Source of the DNA: Terasakiispira papahanaumokuakeensis
GTDB lineage: Bacteria > Pseudomonadota > Gammaproteobacteria > Pseudomonadales > Halomonadaceae
Direction: 5' to 3'
DNA length: 64,000 nt
Assembly: GCF_001709345.1 (NCBI RefSeq)
Contig: NZ_MDTQ01000001.1
Coordinates: 2,803,980-2,867,979 of the forward strand
The notes under the pieces were generated by a model, which saw only the letters and a list, made by a program, of their open reading frames with translations, searched no databases and was not told the origin of the DNA. Within the stretch, counting starts at the first letter, position 1. Each line of letters opens with the position of its first letter. The position numbers and the translations under genes are program-made. Shown piece by piece: positions 26,426 to 35,787 of the stretch.

Positions 26426-26468
26426 TTATTCAAATAATTAGTTATTCAAACAATTAGTTATTCAACCC
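26426..26468. repeat. 16-bp tandem repeat, about 2.6 copies
   Basis: Units TTATTCAAATAATTAG (26426-26441), TTATTCAAACAATTAG (26442-26457) and a partial TTATTCAACCC. It lies immediately downstream of the ppk1 stop codon (26474, minus strand). Confidence 0.8.
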
Positions 26469-26473
26469 ATTGA

Positions 26474-28678
26474 TCAACCCACTTTAATCGCGTAGGCATC
26501 TAGCAATGTCTCCTGAACACTGATTTCAGCCTCCCCTTCGGCGGGTGTCTGCAAGCGATAACTACCATCGCTTTGTAAGCACCAACGTTGGCAGTTGTCC
26601 ACGAGGTAAGTCTCAAGGTCTTTGCGCACACGATTAGCAAGACGAGGCTCAAGCAATGGGAAACAGGTCTCCACCCGGCGGAACATATTTCTTTCCATGA
26701 AATCGGCACTGGCACAGTACACCTCATCCCGGCCGTTATGATGGAAGTAAAATACACGGGTGTGCTCCAAAAAACGTCCGATAATAGAATGCACTCGTAT
26801 CGTTTCAGAAATACCCGGCAAACCAGGTTTTAAACAACACATACCACGAATGATCATATCAATTTCAACACCCGCCTGACTGGCTTTATACAGAGCACGA
26901 ATCAGCTTGGGTTCGGTCATGGAATTACATTTAATAATGATACGTGCTTTATGGCCTGCAGCGGCATGCTCGGCTTCACGCTCAATCATAGCGACTAGCT
27001 GTTTATGCAGTGTAAAAGGCGCATGCAGAAGATGGTTCATCTGAAGCACTTGCCCCATACCGCACAACTGCTGAAACACTTTATGTACATCTTCACATAG
27101 CTCAGGATGAGCGGTTAGAAGCCCATAATCAGTATACAGTTTGGCTGTTTTCGCATGATAATTACCGGTCCCGACATGCGCATAATGCTTTAACTTGCCA
27201 TGCTCACGACGCAAAATATGCATCATCTTGGCATGGGTTTTATACGCCACCACACCATAAATAACGATAGCACCGGCTTCTTGTAGGCGACTGGCCAAAG
27301 CTAAGTTATCCGCCTCATCAAAGCGCGCTCTCAACTCAATCACCACGGTCACTTCTTTATTATTGCGAGCGGCTTCCACCAGTGCATTCACAATTTCAGA
27401 ATCGGCGCCAGTGCGATATAACGTTTGTTTGATTGCCACAACATTGGGATCTCGTGCTGCCTCTCTGAGCATATCCTCAACGGGTGCAAAGCTCTCAAAC
27501 GGGTGATGCAGGAGAATATCCTGCTGCCGAATTGCATTAAAAATCGAGCCTTCTTCTCGCTTCAAAGGTTTAGGCAATCCCGGGGTAAAAGGTGGAAACT
27601 CTAAATCCGGACGCTCTGTTTGACCCATCACCGTCATTAAACGATTCAAATTGACCGGTCCATTCACGCGATACAGCTCATCTTCACTCAGACCAAACTG
27701 ATGGAGTAAAAAATGAGACAACTCGTCCGGGCAATTATCCGCCACTTCCAATCTGACGGCATCACCATAACGGCGTGACAATAGCTCCCCTCTCAAAGCA
27801 CTAGCGAGATCAGACACCTCTTCCGGATCGACCAGAAGATCCGCATTACGTGTCAGCCGAAACTGATAACAGCCCTTCACTTTCATGCCGGGAAAGAGCA
27901 GTTCAGCATGGGCATGAATCATGGAAGAAAGAAATACAAACTCATCACCACCTTGTGTCAAGTCCCCAGGCATGCGAATCAAGCGTGGTAAGGATCTCGG
28001 CGCAGGCAAAATCGCTAACCCACCTTCACGGCCAAAAGCATCTTTTCCTTCTAAAGACACAATGAAGTTAAGGCTTTTATTCACCAAGCGTGGGAAAGGA
28101 TGTGAGGGATCCAAACCAATCGGACTAATGACGGGCATGATTTCGTCCTGAAAATACTTCGCGACCCACGCCTTCTGCGCATGACTCCATTGGTTACGTC
28201 GCACAAAACGGACGTTATGTTCTTCTAATGCAGGAATCAAAATATCATTCAAAATATGGTATTGCCGATCAACCTGCTCATGGCAAATACGAGAAATCTC
28301 TTTTAAAACCTCAGCAGGGCGCATGCCATCGGCATCAGAAGTTTCACGTCCAAACGCCAATTGCCGCTTCAGCCCAGCCACCCGAATTTCAAAGAATTCA
28401 TCGAGATTGCTGGAAAAAATTAATAAAAAAACCAACCGGTTAAATAATGGATGACTTTCATCCAACGCTTGCTCAAGCACGCGAATATTAAACTGGAGAT
28501 GAGAGAGTTCTCGGTTGAAGTAAAGCTCAGGAGCATCGAGATCAATATCAGAAGAGGGCTTACGTCGGCGCACTCCCGTTTTGCTCTGATTAATACGCAG
28601 AATAGGGCGTGTGACGGTACCCGCCTCATCATACTGAACCTCGGGCAAAGAATGGGGAGGGCGGGGATCACTACTCAT
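26474..28678 (-). CDS. ppk: Polyphosphate kinase 1
   Basis: Ppk1 makes inorganic polyphosphate from ATP, reversibly. The 734-residue protein has an N-terminal domain (LYFNRELSHLQFNIRVLEQA), a second domain and two C-terminal domains with the catalytic histidines, in KTHAKMM (phosphorylated His) and HYAHVGTGN. SSNLDEFFEIRVAGLK and LRARFDEADNLALA are further signatures. The first 50 residues before YFNREL are a low-complexity extension. A Pho box lies 167 bases upstream. The gene is divergent from the ElbB-like gene. Confidence 0.96.
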   Translation of the reverse strand: MSSDPRPPHSLPEVQYDEAGTVTRPILRINQSKTGVRRRKPSSDIDLDAPELYFNRELSHLQFNIRVLEQALDESHPLFNRLVFLLIFSSNLDEFFEIRVAGLKRQLAFGRETSDADGMRPAEVLKEISRICHEQVDRQYHILNDILIPALEEHNVRFVRRNQWSHAQKAWVAKYFQDEIMPVISPIGLDPSHPFPRLVNKSLNFIVSLEGKDAFGREGGLAILPAPRSLPRLIRMPGDLTQGGDEFVFLSSMIHAHAELLFPGMKVKGCYQFRLTRNADLLVDPEEVSDLASALRGELLSRRYGDAVRLEVADNCPDELSHFLLHQFGLSEDELYRVNGPVNLNRLMTVMGQTERPDLEFPPFTPGLPKPLKREEGSIFNAIRQQDILLHHPFESFAPVEDMLREAARDPNVVAIKQTLYRTGADSEIVNALVEAARNNKEVTVVIELRARFDEADNLALASRLQEAGAIVIYGVVAYKTHAKMMHILRREHGKLKHYAHVGTGNYHAKTAKLYTDYGLLTAHPELCEDVHKVFQQLCGMGQVLQMNHLLHAPFTLHKQLVAMIEREAEHAAAGHKARIIIKCNSMTEPKLIRALYKASQAGVEIDMIIRGMCCLKPGLPGISETIRVHSIIGRFLEHTRVFYFHHNGRDEVYCASADFMERNMFRRVETCFPLLEPRLANRVRKDLETYLVDNCQRWCLQSDGSYRLQTPAEGEAEISVQETLLDAYAIKVG

Positions 28679-28844
28679 GGTACAAGCTCCTTAAGCCATG
28701 TTCATAGACAGACACTACAGCACCATCACAATGAAATGATTACCGGTATAGCATGGTGTTGTGCTAGTAGGTTGATCAAGATGCGATCAATCGATATTCG
28801 AGTACATGGTATTAACAATAGGGCTGCAAGACTGAAACAACGAG

Positions 28845-28862
28845 ATGACAAAAAGATGACAG
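28845..28862 (-). promoter_or_regulatory. Pho box (PhoB site) upstream of ppk1
   Basis: On the minus strand CTGTCATCTTTTTGTCAT contains two TGTCAT half-sites with an 11-bp period, matching the Pho box layout CTGTCAT-N4-CTGTCAT with one change. It lies 167 bases upstream of the ppk1 start. PhoB control of ppk1 under phosphate limitation is known in several proteobacteria. Confidence 0.62.
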
Positions 28863-28969
28863 AACGCCATTCAGTAATGACGCACTGCATCATCATAGTG
28901 TGACTCAATTGGCTACACCGCTGAAGGCTGCATTAGATTGAAGTGACGCTATCCGTTGGAGGATCTGCT

Positions 28970-29614
28970 ATGAATAAACATATTGCTGTTATTTTAGCGG
29001 GCTGCGGCCACCAAATGGGGTCAAGTGCCGAAGATACTGTGCTGACCCTGTTACAGTTGGATCATGCGGGTGTACAGAGCCAATGTTTCGCACCGGAGCA
29101 AGCTCACATCCCTCCAGCCAACTTACCATCACCCACATCACTACCGCTGGCTGATGCTGCCAAACTCACACGTCAGCCCGTTCTCCCACTTAATGACGAG
29201 ACACAAGCTAAACACTTCGATGGCATTATTATTCCTGGGGGACGTGGAGTGCTCAGCGTCTTCTCAAATCTAGATCAACCGGATGCAACACCAGAGCTAC
29301 AGGATGAGCTGGCCGATTTTTTAGCCTCAGCCCATCAAAATGATATCCCGATTGCCACAATAGGGCTGGCCACGCTGCTCTTGCCTATTGCCTTTGGCGA
29401 AGGAATTACTTGCACACTGGGCCAAGAGGCTGCAATGCTCGGCACATTGATGCACTTAGGCGGACTACATCGTCATTGCGAAGCCGATGATATCGTCATT
29501 GATCATGCTCAAAAGCTACTCTCAACACCAGGCACGTTAGAGGCAGAACACTTAAGTCATGCCGCTAAAGGAATTCATTGCCTTGTTGATCGTCTACTTG
29601 AATTGAGCAACTAG
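28970..29614 (+). CDS. ElbB-like DJ-1/PfpI family protein lacking the expected cysteine
   Basis: A protein of 214 residues that resembles ElbB, an isoprenoid-linked glyoxalase/DJ-1 family protein: AVILAGCGHQMGSSAEDTVLTLL, CFAPEQAHI, GIIIPGGRGV and HAAKGIHCLVDRLLEL. In E. coli ElbB the middle of the protein holds GFMCIAPAM, with the nucleophile Cys; here the segment reads IATIGLATLLLP and no Cys is present. So the catalytic residue of the family is missing or shifted. GGAGG precedes the ATG at 28970. It is divergent from ppk1. Confidence 0.78.
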   Translation: MNKHIAVILAGCGHQMGSSAEDTVLTLLQLDHAGVQSQCFAPEQAHIPPANLPSPTSLPLADAAKLTRQPVLPLNDETQAKHFDGIIIPGGRGVLSVFSNLDQPDATPELQDELADFLASAHQNDIPIATIGLATLLLPIAFGEGITCTLGQEAAMLGTLMHLGGLHRHCEADDIVIDHAQKLLSTPGTLEAEHLSHAAKGIHCLVDRLLELSN

Positions 29615-29675
29615 TCATGACATTTGGCCACAGCGGTTACTCAATGCCCAACGGATCCCCCTGATGTCAAACAGG

Positions 29676-30881
29676 TTATATCAAGTCAGGCATTTCAAAG
29701 TTAAAAGACTGGGCCAAACGAATGACTTCAACCCCCCAAAGCATTGCGGGATTAATCGGATGGCGATCACTTAATCCACATGTCGAACAAATTGCAAAGT
29801 TCTCTGCCCCGGTGTTCCGACGCCGGGGTGAAATAAAGAAATTACCATCTGCTTTTTTTATACTGGCCACAACTGGCGCCTTGGGGTCCGTTGTACGCCC
29901 AACCACAACGGCTCGCTCCCCATTGTTTAATCTGACATAGACCCCCGGCGGGTATAAGCCTAATTCATTCAGAAAGAGCAAGGTCAACTTTTCATCAAAC
30001 GACTCGCCTCGTTTAATGAAGAGCTCACGCAGCGAGTCCTTATGCTGAATTGGCGGCCGATAAGGACGCGCCGTCACCATAGCGGAATAGACATCAGCTA
30101 ATGCCAAAATACGGGCTTCTCGACGAATATCATCCCCTTTGAGACCAAGAGGATAGCCAGTACCATCTAACTTCTCATGATGCTGGCGCACTAATTCGAG
30201 CCATAACTCCGAATCCACACCCGAATGCGCAAGCATCCGAGCACTTTGTAGTGGATGTTTATTGATTACACGGCGCTGCTTTGAAGAAAGGGGCTGACGC
30301 TGTAAATGAAGTTGTTGCTGGTAGTGATTCATCGCGATATTACAAGTCAGAGCCGCGCCAATCGCCGGCAGCTGGATCTCTTGCTCAACACGCAGTCGCT
30401 TTAGAATCAACTCAGTCAGCACAGCCATCTGCATTGGGTGGTGCAGATGATAGGGAAACTGATCGGACAAATGAACGGCGCCTAACAGGGCATCAGCATC
30501 ATAATGAGATAACCCCTGTAGCGTCGTCACGATTTCATAAATACGTTTCTCGACTAAGCCTGCCCGCGGCGGCACTTCTTGTTCAATGAGTTTAAATGCC
30601 TCCTGGAGCTTCATGCATAACTCATCAAACTCAGCAAAGGGATTAATACGCCGGTTGAAGCGGACAGGCTGCGGGAGTTGATGTGTCGTTTGATGACGTT
30701 GTGTCGGCACATGTAGGCCGACTTGAACCAACACATCTCGTTGATGCTGAGAACGTACTCGAGCACCTTTGGCCAAGAGTAACTTACCAAATTCATCATA
30801 AACAGCCCAAGGGATAGGCTGCCCAACTTGTAACTCTTCAGGCGCAATACCTGTCAACTCAAAGCCACGTAACTGCATCAT
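29676..30881 (-). CDS. Degenerate HD-GYP domain protein
   Basis: A protein of about 401 residues of the HD-GYP family, enzymes that degrade cyclic-di-GMP. The second half of the signature is intact: RQHHEKLDGTGYPLGLKGDDI, with LADVYSAMVTARPYR after it. The first half is altered: where the family has a His-Asp pair (LLHDIGK), this protein has TCNIAMNHY. It therefore probably binds rather than hydrolyses cyclic-di-GMP. The C-terminal 60 residues include CSTCGLSDRH. The frame is open to 30968, but an AAGGA site lies eight bases before the ATG at 30881. The next gene on this strand is the ODP-like gene upstream. Confidence 0.78.
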   Translation of the reverse strand: MMQLRGFELTGIAPEELQVGQPIPWAVYDEFGKLLLAKGARVRSQHQRDVLVQVGLHVPTQRHQTTHQLPQPVRFNRRINPFAEFDELCMKLQEAFKLIEQEVPPRAGLVEKRIYEIVTTLQGLSHYDADALLGAVHLSDQFPYHLHHPMQMAVLTELILKRLRVEQEIQLPAIGAALTCNIAMNHYQQQLHLQRQPLSSKQRRVINKHPLQSARMLAHSGVDSELWLELVRQHHEKLDGTGYPLGLKGDDIRREARILALADVYSAMVTARPYRPPIQHKDSLRELFIKRGESFDEKLTLLFLNELGLYPPGVYVRLNNGERAVVVGRTTDPKAPVVASIKKADGNFFISPRRRNTGAENFAICSTCGLSDRHPINPAMLWGVEVIRLAQSFNFEMPDLI

Positions 30882-31003
30882 TGTTGTCATCCTTGTAGCC
30901 CCCGCCGTTACGGTCGCCACACTGCGCGCCGATCGATGCGTCGAGTAAGGATTCGAACCAAACCTCACCTATCACGCCGCATCATCGTCAACAGAACCTA
31001 CCT

Positions 31004-31771
31004 TTAGAAGCCGTAATACTCATCCAGCAAATCGGTGCCGCACTGCAAGCCTTCTAACCATTGAAGAAAAGGCTCAATCATGGGTTTAGGAATAATGGCG
31101 CCATGTTGAGGCACAATCATTTCCACTGGATACTGACGAATCATCGCCACCCATTTAGCCAAAGCCGCTTGATTGCCCATGTAACGCCGATGAAAACCTT
31201 CCATATAACCACGATGCTGTTCCCAATCCTCAGCGAATAAATAACGCTCGCCTTTTGGAAAAACAGCGGCCCCGATATCGCCTGAAAACAAGATATTAGA
31301 GCGTGTATCGTAAAAACTAAAGTTACCTTCGCTATGCAAAAAATGGGCTGGCAGCAGCAGTATTTCACCGCCTTCGGCAAGGCGAATCTTACGTCCTTTA
31401 TCTTCAATCGGCACAAGACGGCTCACATCATTAAAGCCGAAATGGGAAACAAAGCGCACCCATAGCCTAGAAACCAATAATTTAGCCTGAGTGGCCTTCA
31501 GCCATAGCGTCACTGAAGACAACACATCTGGATCTTGGTGGGTCGCAAGAATATAGCGAATCTGATCAAGGGCCACATACTTGTTTAACTCAGCCACGAC
31601 ATCAGAAAAAATGAAAGCACCACCAGGATCAAACAAATACGCCTGATCACCATGAGTGACCAACACTTGGTTTGACTGCACCAAACTTTCTTCTGCTTCA
31701 GGATCTTCCCAGCCAAACCAAATCAGCTGGTGCTCGTCGTCCTCATACAAAATCCGACTTTGTTCAACCAT
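31004..31771 (-). CDS. ODP/metallo-beta-lactamase-fold diiron protein
   Basis: A protein of 255 residues of the metallo-beta-lactamase fold, of the FprA/ODP branch. Metal ligands fit a diiron site: ATHQDPDVLSS (His, Asp), PAHFLHSEGNF (His), FSGDIGAAV (Asp) and VPQHGAII (His). It has no flavodoxin domain, so it is a stand-alone ODP-type protein; relatives bind oxygen reversibly and act as sensors. It precedes the degenerate HD-GYP gene on the same strand with 122 bases between, suggesting an oxygen-linked second-messenger pair, which is inference. The start has only a weak ribosome site. Confidence 0.75.
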   Translation of the reverse strand: MVEQSRILYEDDEHQLIWFGWEDPEAEESLVQSNQVLVTHGDQAYLFDPGGAFIFSDVVAELNKYVALDQIRYILATHQDPDVLSSVTLWLKATQAKLLVSRLWVRFVSHFGFNDVSRLVPIEDKGRKIRLAEGGEILLLPAHFLHSEGNFSFYDTRSNILFSGDIGAAVFPKGERYLFAEDWEQHRGYMEGFHRRYMGNQAALAKWVAMIRQYPVEMIVPQHGAIIPKPMIEPFLQWLEGLQCGTDLLDEYYGF

Positions 31772-31852
31772 CGATGTCCGCCCGAGCCTCAATCTAACTT
31801 ACTCAATAAATAGACACATTACCTGTCCTTCGATAAGCCACCATGACTTAAA

Positions 31853-31890
31853 ACAAAAAAGCCGTCGATTAATGTCGACGGCTTTTATTT
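31853..31890 (-). terminator. Intrinsic terminator after tatABC (can act both ways)
   Basis: GCCGTCGA and TCGACGGC pair around TTAATG, with AAAAAA on the left and TTTTATTT on the right. On the minus strand it ends the tat transcript, 24 bases after the tatC stop. Confidence 0.85.
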
Positions 31891-31913
31891 ACGCTTATGT
31901 CAAGGTCACTGGA

Positions 31914-32735
31914 TCACATTTCTTCACTACGCTTCGGTAACAGTCGCGCAATCAAGATACCCACTTCAAAAAGCAGCCACATGGGTAGTGCCAACATGCT
32001 TTGCGAAAAAATATCGGGAGGGGTCAGCAGCATCCCCACCACAAAACACCCCACAATCACGTAGCCACGCTTAGCCGCTAGCTTCTGTACAGAAGTCACC
32101 CCTATTTGTACTAGCAATACAGTCGCCACGGGAATTTCAAATGTAATACCAAACGCGAAAAACAGCTTGAGCACAAAGTTTAGGTAGGCGTTGATATCCG
32201 TCATGACCTCAACACCTTCAGGCCCAGTACTGGTAAAGAAACCAAATATCAGTGGGAACACCACATAATAAGCAAAAGCCATCCCGGCATAAAACAACAC
32301 AATACTAGAGGCGAGGATGGGCACAGCAATACGTTTTTCATGGCGATAAAGCCCAGGCGCCACAAAGCTCCACGCTTGGAATAGCACAAACGGCATGGCG
32401 GCAAAGATCGCCACAATTAACGTGAGCTTAAAAGGCGCTAAAAAGGGTGAAGCCACTTCAGTCGCGATCATATGAGAGCCTTCAGGCAACAAATCTCGCA
32501 AAGGCCCCGATACGAACTGATAAAGATCATTCGCAAAATAAAATAGCGCACCGAAAACACATAAAATGATCAGCACACTTTTAAGTAAACGGTTTCGCAG
32601 CTCAACCAAGTGCTCAATCAAAGGGGCATGGGCGCCACCCTCAGGAGTGACCTCAGTTGATGCTGACGGTGTATCAAGATCCGTGGACTCTGGTTCATCA
32701 GAAGTCACGGTGGGAGTCGACTCACGCTCACTCAT
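31914..32735 (-). CDS. tatC: Twin-arginine translocase subunit TatC
   Basis: TatC recognises twin-arginine signal peptides and is the core of the Tat export complex in the inner membrane. The 273-residue protein has a Ser/Thr/Glu-rich N-terminal extension of about 38 residues, then the family start LIEHLVELRNRLLKSV, six membrane segments, and conserved stretches FQAWSFVAPGLYRHEKR and FGITFEIPVATVLLV with LTPPDIFSQ. The N-terminal extension is unusual in length but acidic and low in complexity. Its start overlaps the tatB stop (ATGA, 32732-32735). Confidence 0.96.
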   Translation of the reverse strand: MSERESTPTVTSDEPESTDLDTPSASTEVTPEGGAHAPLIEHLVELRNRLLKSVLIILCVFGALFYFANDLYQFVSGPLRDLLPEGSHMIATEVASPFLAPFKLTLIVAIFAAMPFVLFQAWSFVAPGLYRHEKRIAVPILASSIVLFYAGMAFAYYVVFPLIFGFFTSTGPEGVEVMTDINAYLNFVLKLFFAFGITFEIPVATVLLVQIGVTSVQKLAAKRGYVIVGCFVVGMLLTPPDIFSQSMLALPMWLLFEVGILIARLLPKRSEEM

Positions 32736-33274
32736 CGAGATGATTTACCTGTTTCTGATGTGGGCTCGGATCGTTCAGCAGGTGGCACCTCCGAGTGACT
32801 CTGCTGCTGATTGAGCCTATCGGCACTTTCATTACCTGCCGCTCCATTAGCTGCCGTTCCATTACCTAACGCGCCATCACTTGCCGACTGATGATTCGCT
32901 AAATTCGCATGACTATCGTCACTTGAAGCCAATGCGTCAGCCTCAGTCACCGGCGACTCAGAATTGGGCGCCGACGTCTCAGCTTTGTCGGGAGAGCGGT
33001 CAGGTAAAGGCTCGCCTTTGAGGGATGCTTTGGCTTCTTCTTCAGTACGAATCAGGCCATCCTTGACCCGCTTCTCATGTTCAGCCAAGCGTTGACGCAT
33101 TTCTTCAAGCTGCAGCTGGTCATTGACCTCTTGCTGGATGCTGCTCGCCATACGCTTGATACGCCCGACCCATAGGCCCACAGTCCGCACCGCCTGAGGC
33201 AACCGCTCAGGTCCAAGGATCAATAGTCCAAGAATGGCAATAAGCAATAACTCGAAAAAGCCGATATCAAACAT
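32732..33274 (-). CDS. tatB: Sec-independent translocase subunit TatB
   Basis: TatB partners TatC in binding signal peptides. The protein of 180 residues starts MFDIGFFELLLIAILGLLILGPERLP, the TatB signature with the Pro hinge, then an amphipathic helix and coiled coil. The C-terminal 100 residues are a low-complexity tail with repeats rich in Ala, Ser, Asn and Gly. It overlaps tatC by four bases and is nine bases after tatA. Confidence 0.95.
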   Translation of the reverse strand: MFDIGFFELLLIAILGLLILGPERLPQAVRTVGLWVGRIKRMASSIQQEVNDQLQLEEMRQRLAEHEKRVKDGLIRTEEEAKASLKGEPLPDRSPDKAETSAPNSESPVTEADALASSDDSHANLANHQSASDGALGNGTAANGAAGNESADRLNQQQSHSEVPPAERSEPTSETGKSSR

Positions 33275-33283
33275 AGTGGCGGC

Positions 33284-33547
33284 TTATCGCTGCGACTTAT
33301 CGTCGGACGTTTGAGACGACCGCTCAGCCGTGACGTCAATCGCGTCATCATCTTCAGAGCGTTGCTCTACAGACTTCTTCTCGGCGTTATTCTGATCCTG
33401 ATCATCAGTTTTGACAGCCTCTTTAAAGCCTTTGACCGCGTTGCCTAGATCGCCGCCAATATTGCGTAGCTTCTTCGTGCCAAAGATCAAAATAATGATG
33501 CCCAGCACGATTAATAACTGCCAGATACTAATGCCACCAAACCCCAT
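33284..33547 (-). CDS. tatA: Sec-independent translocase subunit TatA
   Basis: TatA oligomers form the translocation pore or weaken the membrane during Tat export. The 87-residue protein starts [29 protein letters not shown], the membrane helix and hinge typical of TatA, then [14 protein letters not shown] and an acidic tail. It is the first gene of tatABC. hisE lies 109 bases upstream, in the same direction. The GGAG site before the ATG is good. Confidence 0.96.
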   Translation of the reverse strand: MGFGGISIWQLLIVLGIIILIFGTKKLRNIGGDLGNAVKGFKEAVKTDDQDQNNAEKKSVEQRSEDDDAIDVTAERSSQTSDDKSQR

Positions 33548-33656
33548 GATCTTCTCCTACACCCCTGCGGGCGATTCATTCAAAACGGTCATAGCCCACG
33601 TCAATACAGGCAGATAAAGACCACACACTGATCACACCAATGCGTGATAGGCCTTT

Positions 33657-33989
33657 TTACTCCTGCACGCGAGAGGCTTTCTCTTCTAATCCGGATATTC
33701 CCATACGCCGTGCAAGTTCATCGAGCACTTCGCCATGGCTCACACCTAAATGCGATAGCATCACCAGAGAGTGAAACCACAAATCGGCCGTTTCGCCAAT
33801 CAAGGCTTGTCGCCCCCCGGGAAGCGCTACATCCTTAGCCGCCAAAATCGTTTCTGTCGCCTCTTCCCCTACTTTTTCAAGAATTTTGTTCAATCCTTTA
33901 TGGTGAAGTTGGGCCACATAAGACGTCGAAGGATCAGCTTGGCGACGTTGCGCCAAAATATCATCCAGTTGATCGAGAATATCACTCAT
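33657..33989 (-). CDS. hisE: Phosphoribosyl-ATP pyrophosphatase HisE
   Basis: HisE removes pyrophosphate from phosphoribosyl-ATP, the second step of histidine synthesis. The 110-residue protein has the MazG-like signature [24 protein letters not shown], with the acidic metal ligands and the later [16 protein letters not shown]. The frame extends 12 codons upstream, but AGGA lies six bases before the ATG at 33989 and matches the family start SDILDQL. In related bacteria hisI lies directly upstream; here the upstream neighbour is ubiB and no hisI frame is found in the 156-base gap. Confidence 0.94.
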   Translation of the reverse strand: MSDILDQLDDILAQRRQADPSTSYVAQLHHKGLNKILEKVGEEATETILAAKDVALPGGRQALIGETADLWFHSLVMLSHLGVSHGEVLDELARRMGISGLEEKASRVQE

Positions 33990-34145
33990 CAGAAGTCCTG
34001 CATCATGCTTGAAATCATGTGACAAAGGTATTTCAAAATACCCAAGTTGGCATTAAAAAAGTACTTTTTCTCGCTTCACTTCATTCCACCGTGTTCAAAA
34101 TCAAACACAATGGAGATCAATATGGTCTCTCAAGCTCATACTGAC

Positions 34146-35786
34146 TCAGCGGCGCAACAAGATCACCAGCCCGAGTACGCCAATCCCGCCCAACACGAAC
34201 TCAGGCATCGCTTTGAGTTGAGGCATATAGTCAGGATACAAGCCATAGAGGGCGAATGCGATCAACAACAGTCCGATCCAACGCCAACCACCTTGTCGCC
34301 GATTAGCACTGACCTCTTGGGTCAACTGCTGTAATACCTGACGGTGCGCCTGTTGCTCTTGCCGCCAATCCTGTAACTGGTTCAAACTTTCATGGGCCAA
34401 CTGAGGCAACTCAGGAATCTGTTCTAACCAATCAGGTAATTTTTCATAGGCTTTCTTCACGATCCCCCGAGGGCCAACCCGTTGTTTCATCCAGTTTTCC
34501 AGATAAGGCTTAGCCGTACTCCAAAGATCTAACTCGGGATAAAGCTGCCGTCCGAGCCCTTCAATATTCAGTAATGTTTTTTGCAGCAGCACCAACTGAG
34601 GCTGTACCTCCATATGAAAACGCCGGGCCGTTTGGAAAAGCCCCAATAACACTTGACCAAAAGAGATATCCATCAGCGGTTTCTCAAAGATCGGTTCACA
34701 TACGGCTCGAATTGCAGAAGCAAACTCATTCGCTCTCGTATTCTCCCCGACCCACCCCGACTCAATATGAAGGCGCGCGACTTCATAATAATCCTGCTTG
34801 AAAAAGGCCAATAGGTTGCGCGCCAAATAGTTCTGATCTTCAACGGTCAAGCTACCGACAATGCCACAATCGATACCGACATAACGTGGAGACGCGGGGT
34901 TACGAACATCAACAAAGATATTCCCCGGATGCATATCCGCATGGAAAAAATTATCGCGAAACACCTGGGTAAAAAAGATCTCAACACCACGTTCAGCCAA
35001 TAGCTTCAAATCAACATGATGTGAGCGGAGAGTTTCTACATCCGCCACTGGAACGCCATAGATACGCTCTTGAACCATGACATTGCGGCGTGATAAATCC
35101 CAGTAAATGCTGGGCACATAAAGCAACTCAGAATCTTTAAAGTTACGCTTGAGCTGGGAAGTATTGGCCGCTTCTTTTTGCAAATCCAGCTCATCAAACA
35201 AAGTCACCTCATAATCGGCGACCACTTCTCTTGGACGCAACCGGTGCGCTTCAGGCACCAGCTTCAGCATGAGTTCTGCCACCATGTACATCAGCGCAAT
35301 GTCTTTGCGCATAATGCGATCAATACCTGGGCGTAGAATTTTTACCACGACCTGATCACCATTGGGCAATTGTGCCGCATGGACTTGCGCAATGGATGCC
35401 GACGCCATCGGCTCGGTACTAAATTCGGTAAAGAGCGTTTCAATCGACTCGCCCAAGGCTCTTTCAACCACACGGCGTGCAACAGCGCCAGGGAAAGGGG
35501 GTACTTGATCTTGCAAGCGCTTCAGCTCTTGCGCCACGTCATCCGGTAAAAGATCCCGACGGGTCGATAGCATTTGCCCAAATTTAACGAAAATAGGGCC
35601 TAACTCTTCCAGGGATAAGCGTAATCGCTCCCCTCGGCTACGCTGACCGACAGGAAATAGCCGCATCGGGTTTACCCAAAGCAACCAACGCAGCATCACC
35701 GGTAACCGCTCAGCAGGAATTAACGTATCTAAGCGATAACGCGTGATGACATAGCCAATACGCAAAAAACGAATGATTCTGGACAC
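34146..35786 (-). CDS. ubiB: Ubiquinone biosynthesis protein kinase-like UbiB
   Basis: UbiB is an atypical kinase-like ATPase of the inner membrane required for ubiquinone synthesis. The 546-residue protein carries [19 protein letters not shown] (the KxGQ motif), the Ala-rich loop [21 protein letters not shown], the catalytic-region [10 protein letters not shown] and IDCGIVGSL. The C-terminus has two membrane segments ([18 protein letters not shown] and the last 20 residues). It lies two bases after ubiJ. Confidence 0.96.
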   Translation of the reverse strand: MSRIIRFLRIGYVITRYRLDTLIPAERLPVMLRWLLWVNPMRLFPVGQRSRGERLRLSLEELGPIFVKFGQMLSTRRDLLPDDVAQELKRLQDQVPPFPGAVARRVVERALGESIETLFTEFSTEPMASASIAQVHAAQLPNGDQVVVKILRPGIDRIMRKDIALMYMVAELMLKLVPEAHRLRPREVVADYEVTLFDELDLQKEAANTSQLKRNFKDSELLYVPSIYWDLSRRNVMVQERIYGVPVADVETLRSHHVDLKLLAERGVEIFFTQVFRDNFFHADMHPGNIFVDVRNPASPRYVGIDCGIVGSLTVEDQNYLARNLLAFFKQDYYEVARLHIESGWVGENTRANEFASAIRAVCEPIFEKPLMDISFGQVLLGLFQTARRFHMEVQPQLVLLQKTLLNIEGLGRQLYPELDLWSTAKPYLENWMKQRVGPRGIVKKAYEKLPDWLEQIPELPQLAHESLNQLQDWRQEQQAHRQVLQQLTQEVSANRRQGGWRWIGLLLIAFALYGLYPDYMPQLKAMPEFVLGGIGVLGLVILLRR

Positions 35787-35787
35787 C

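Noticed and set aside
26426-26468. A CRISPR-like array
   Set aside because: Units are directly adjacent with no spacers, and there are fewer than three copies.
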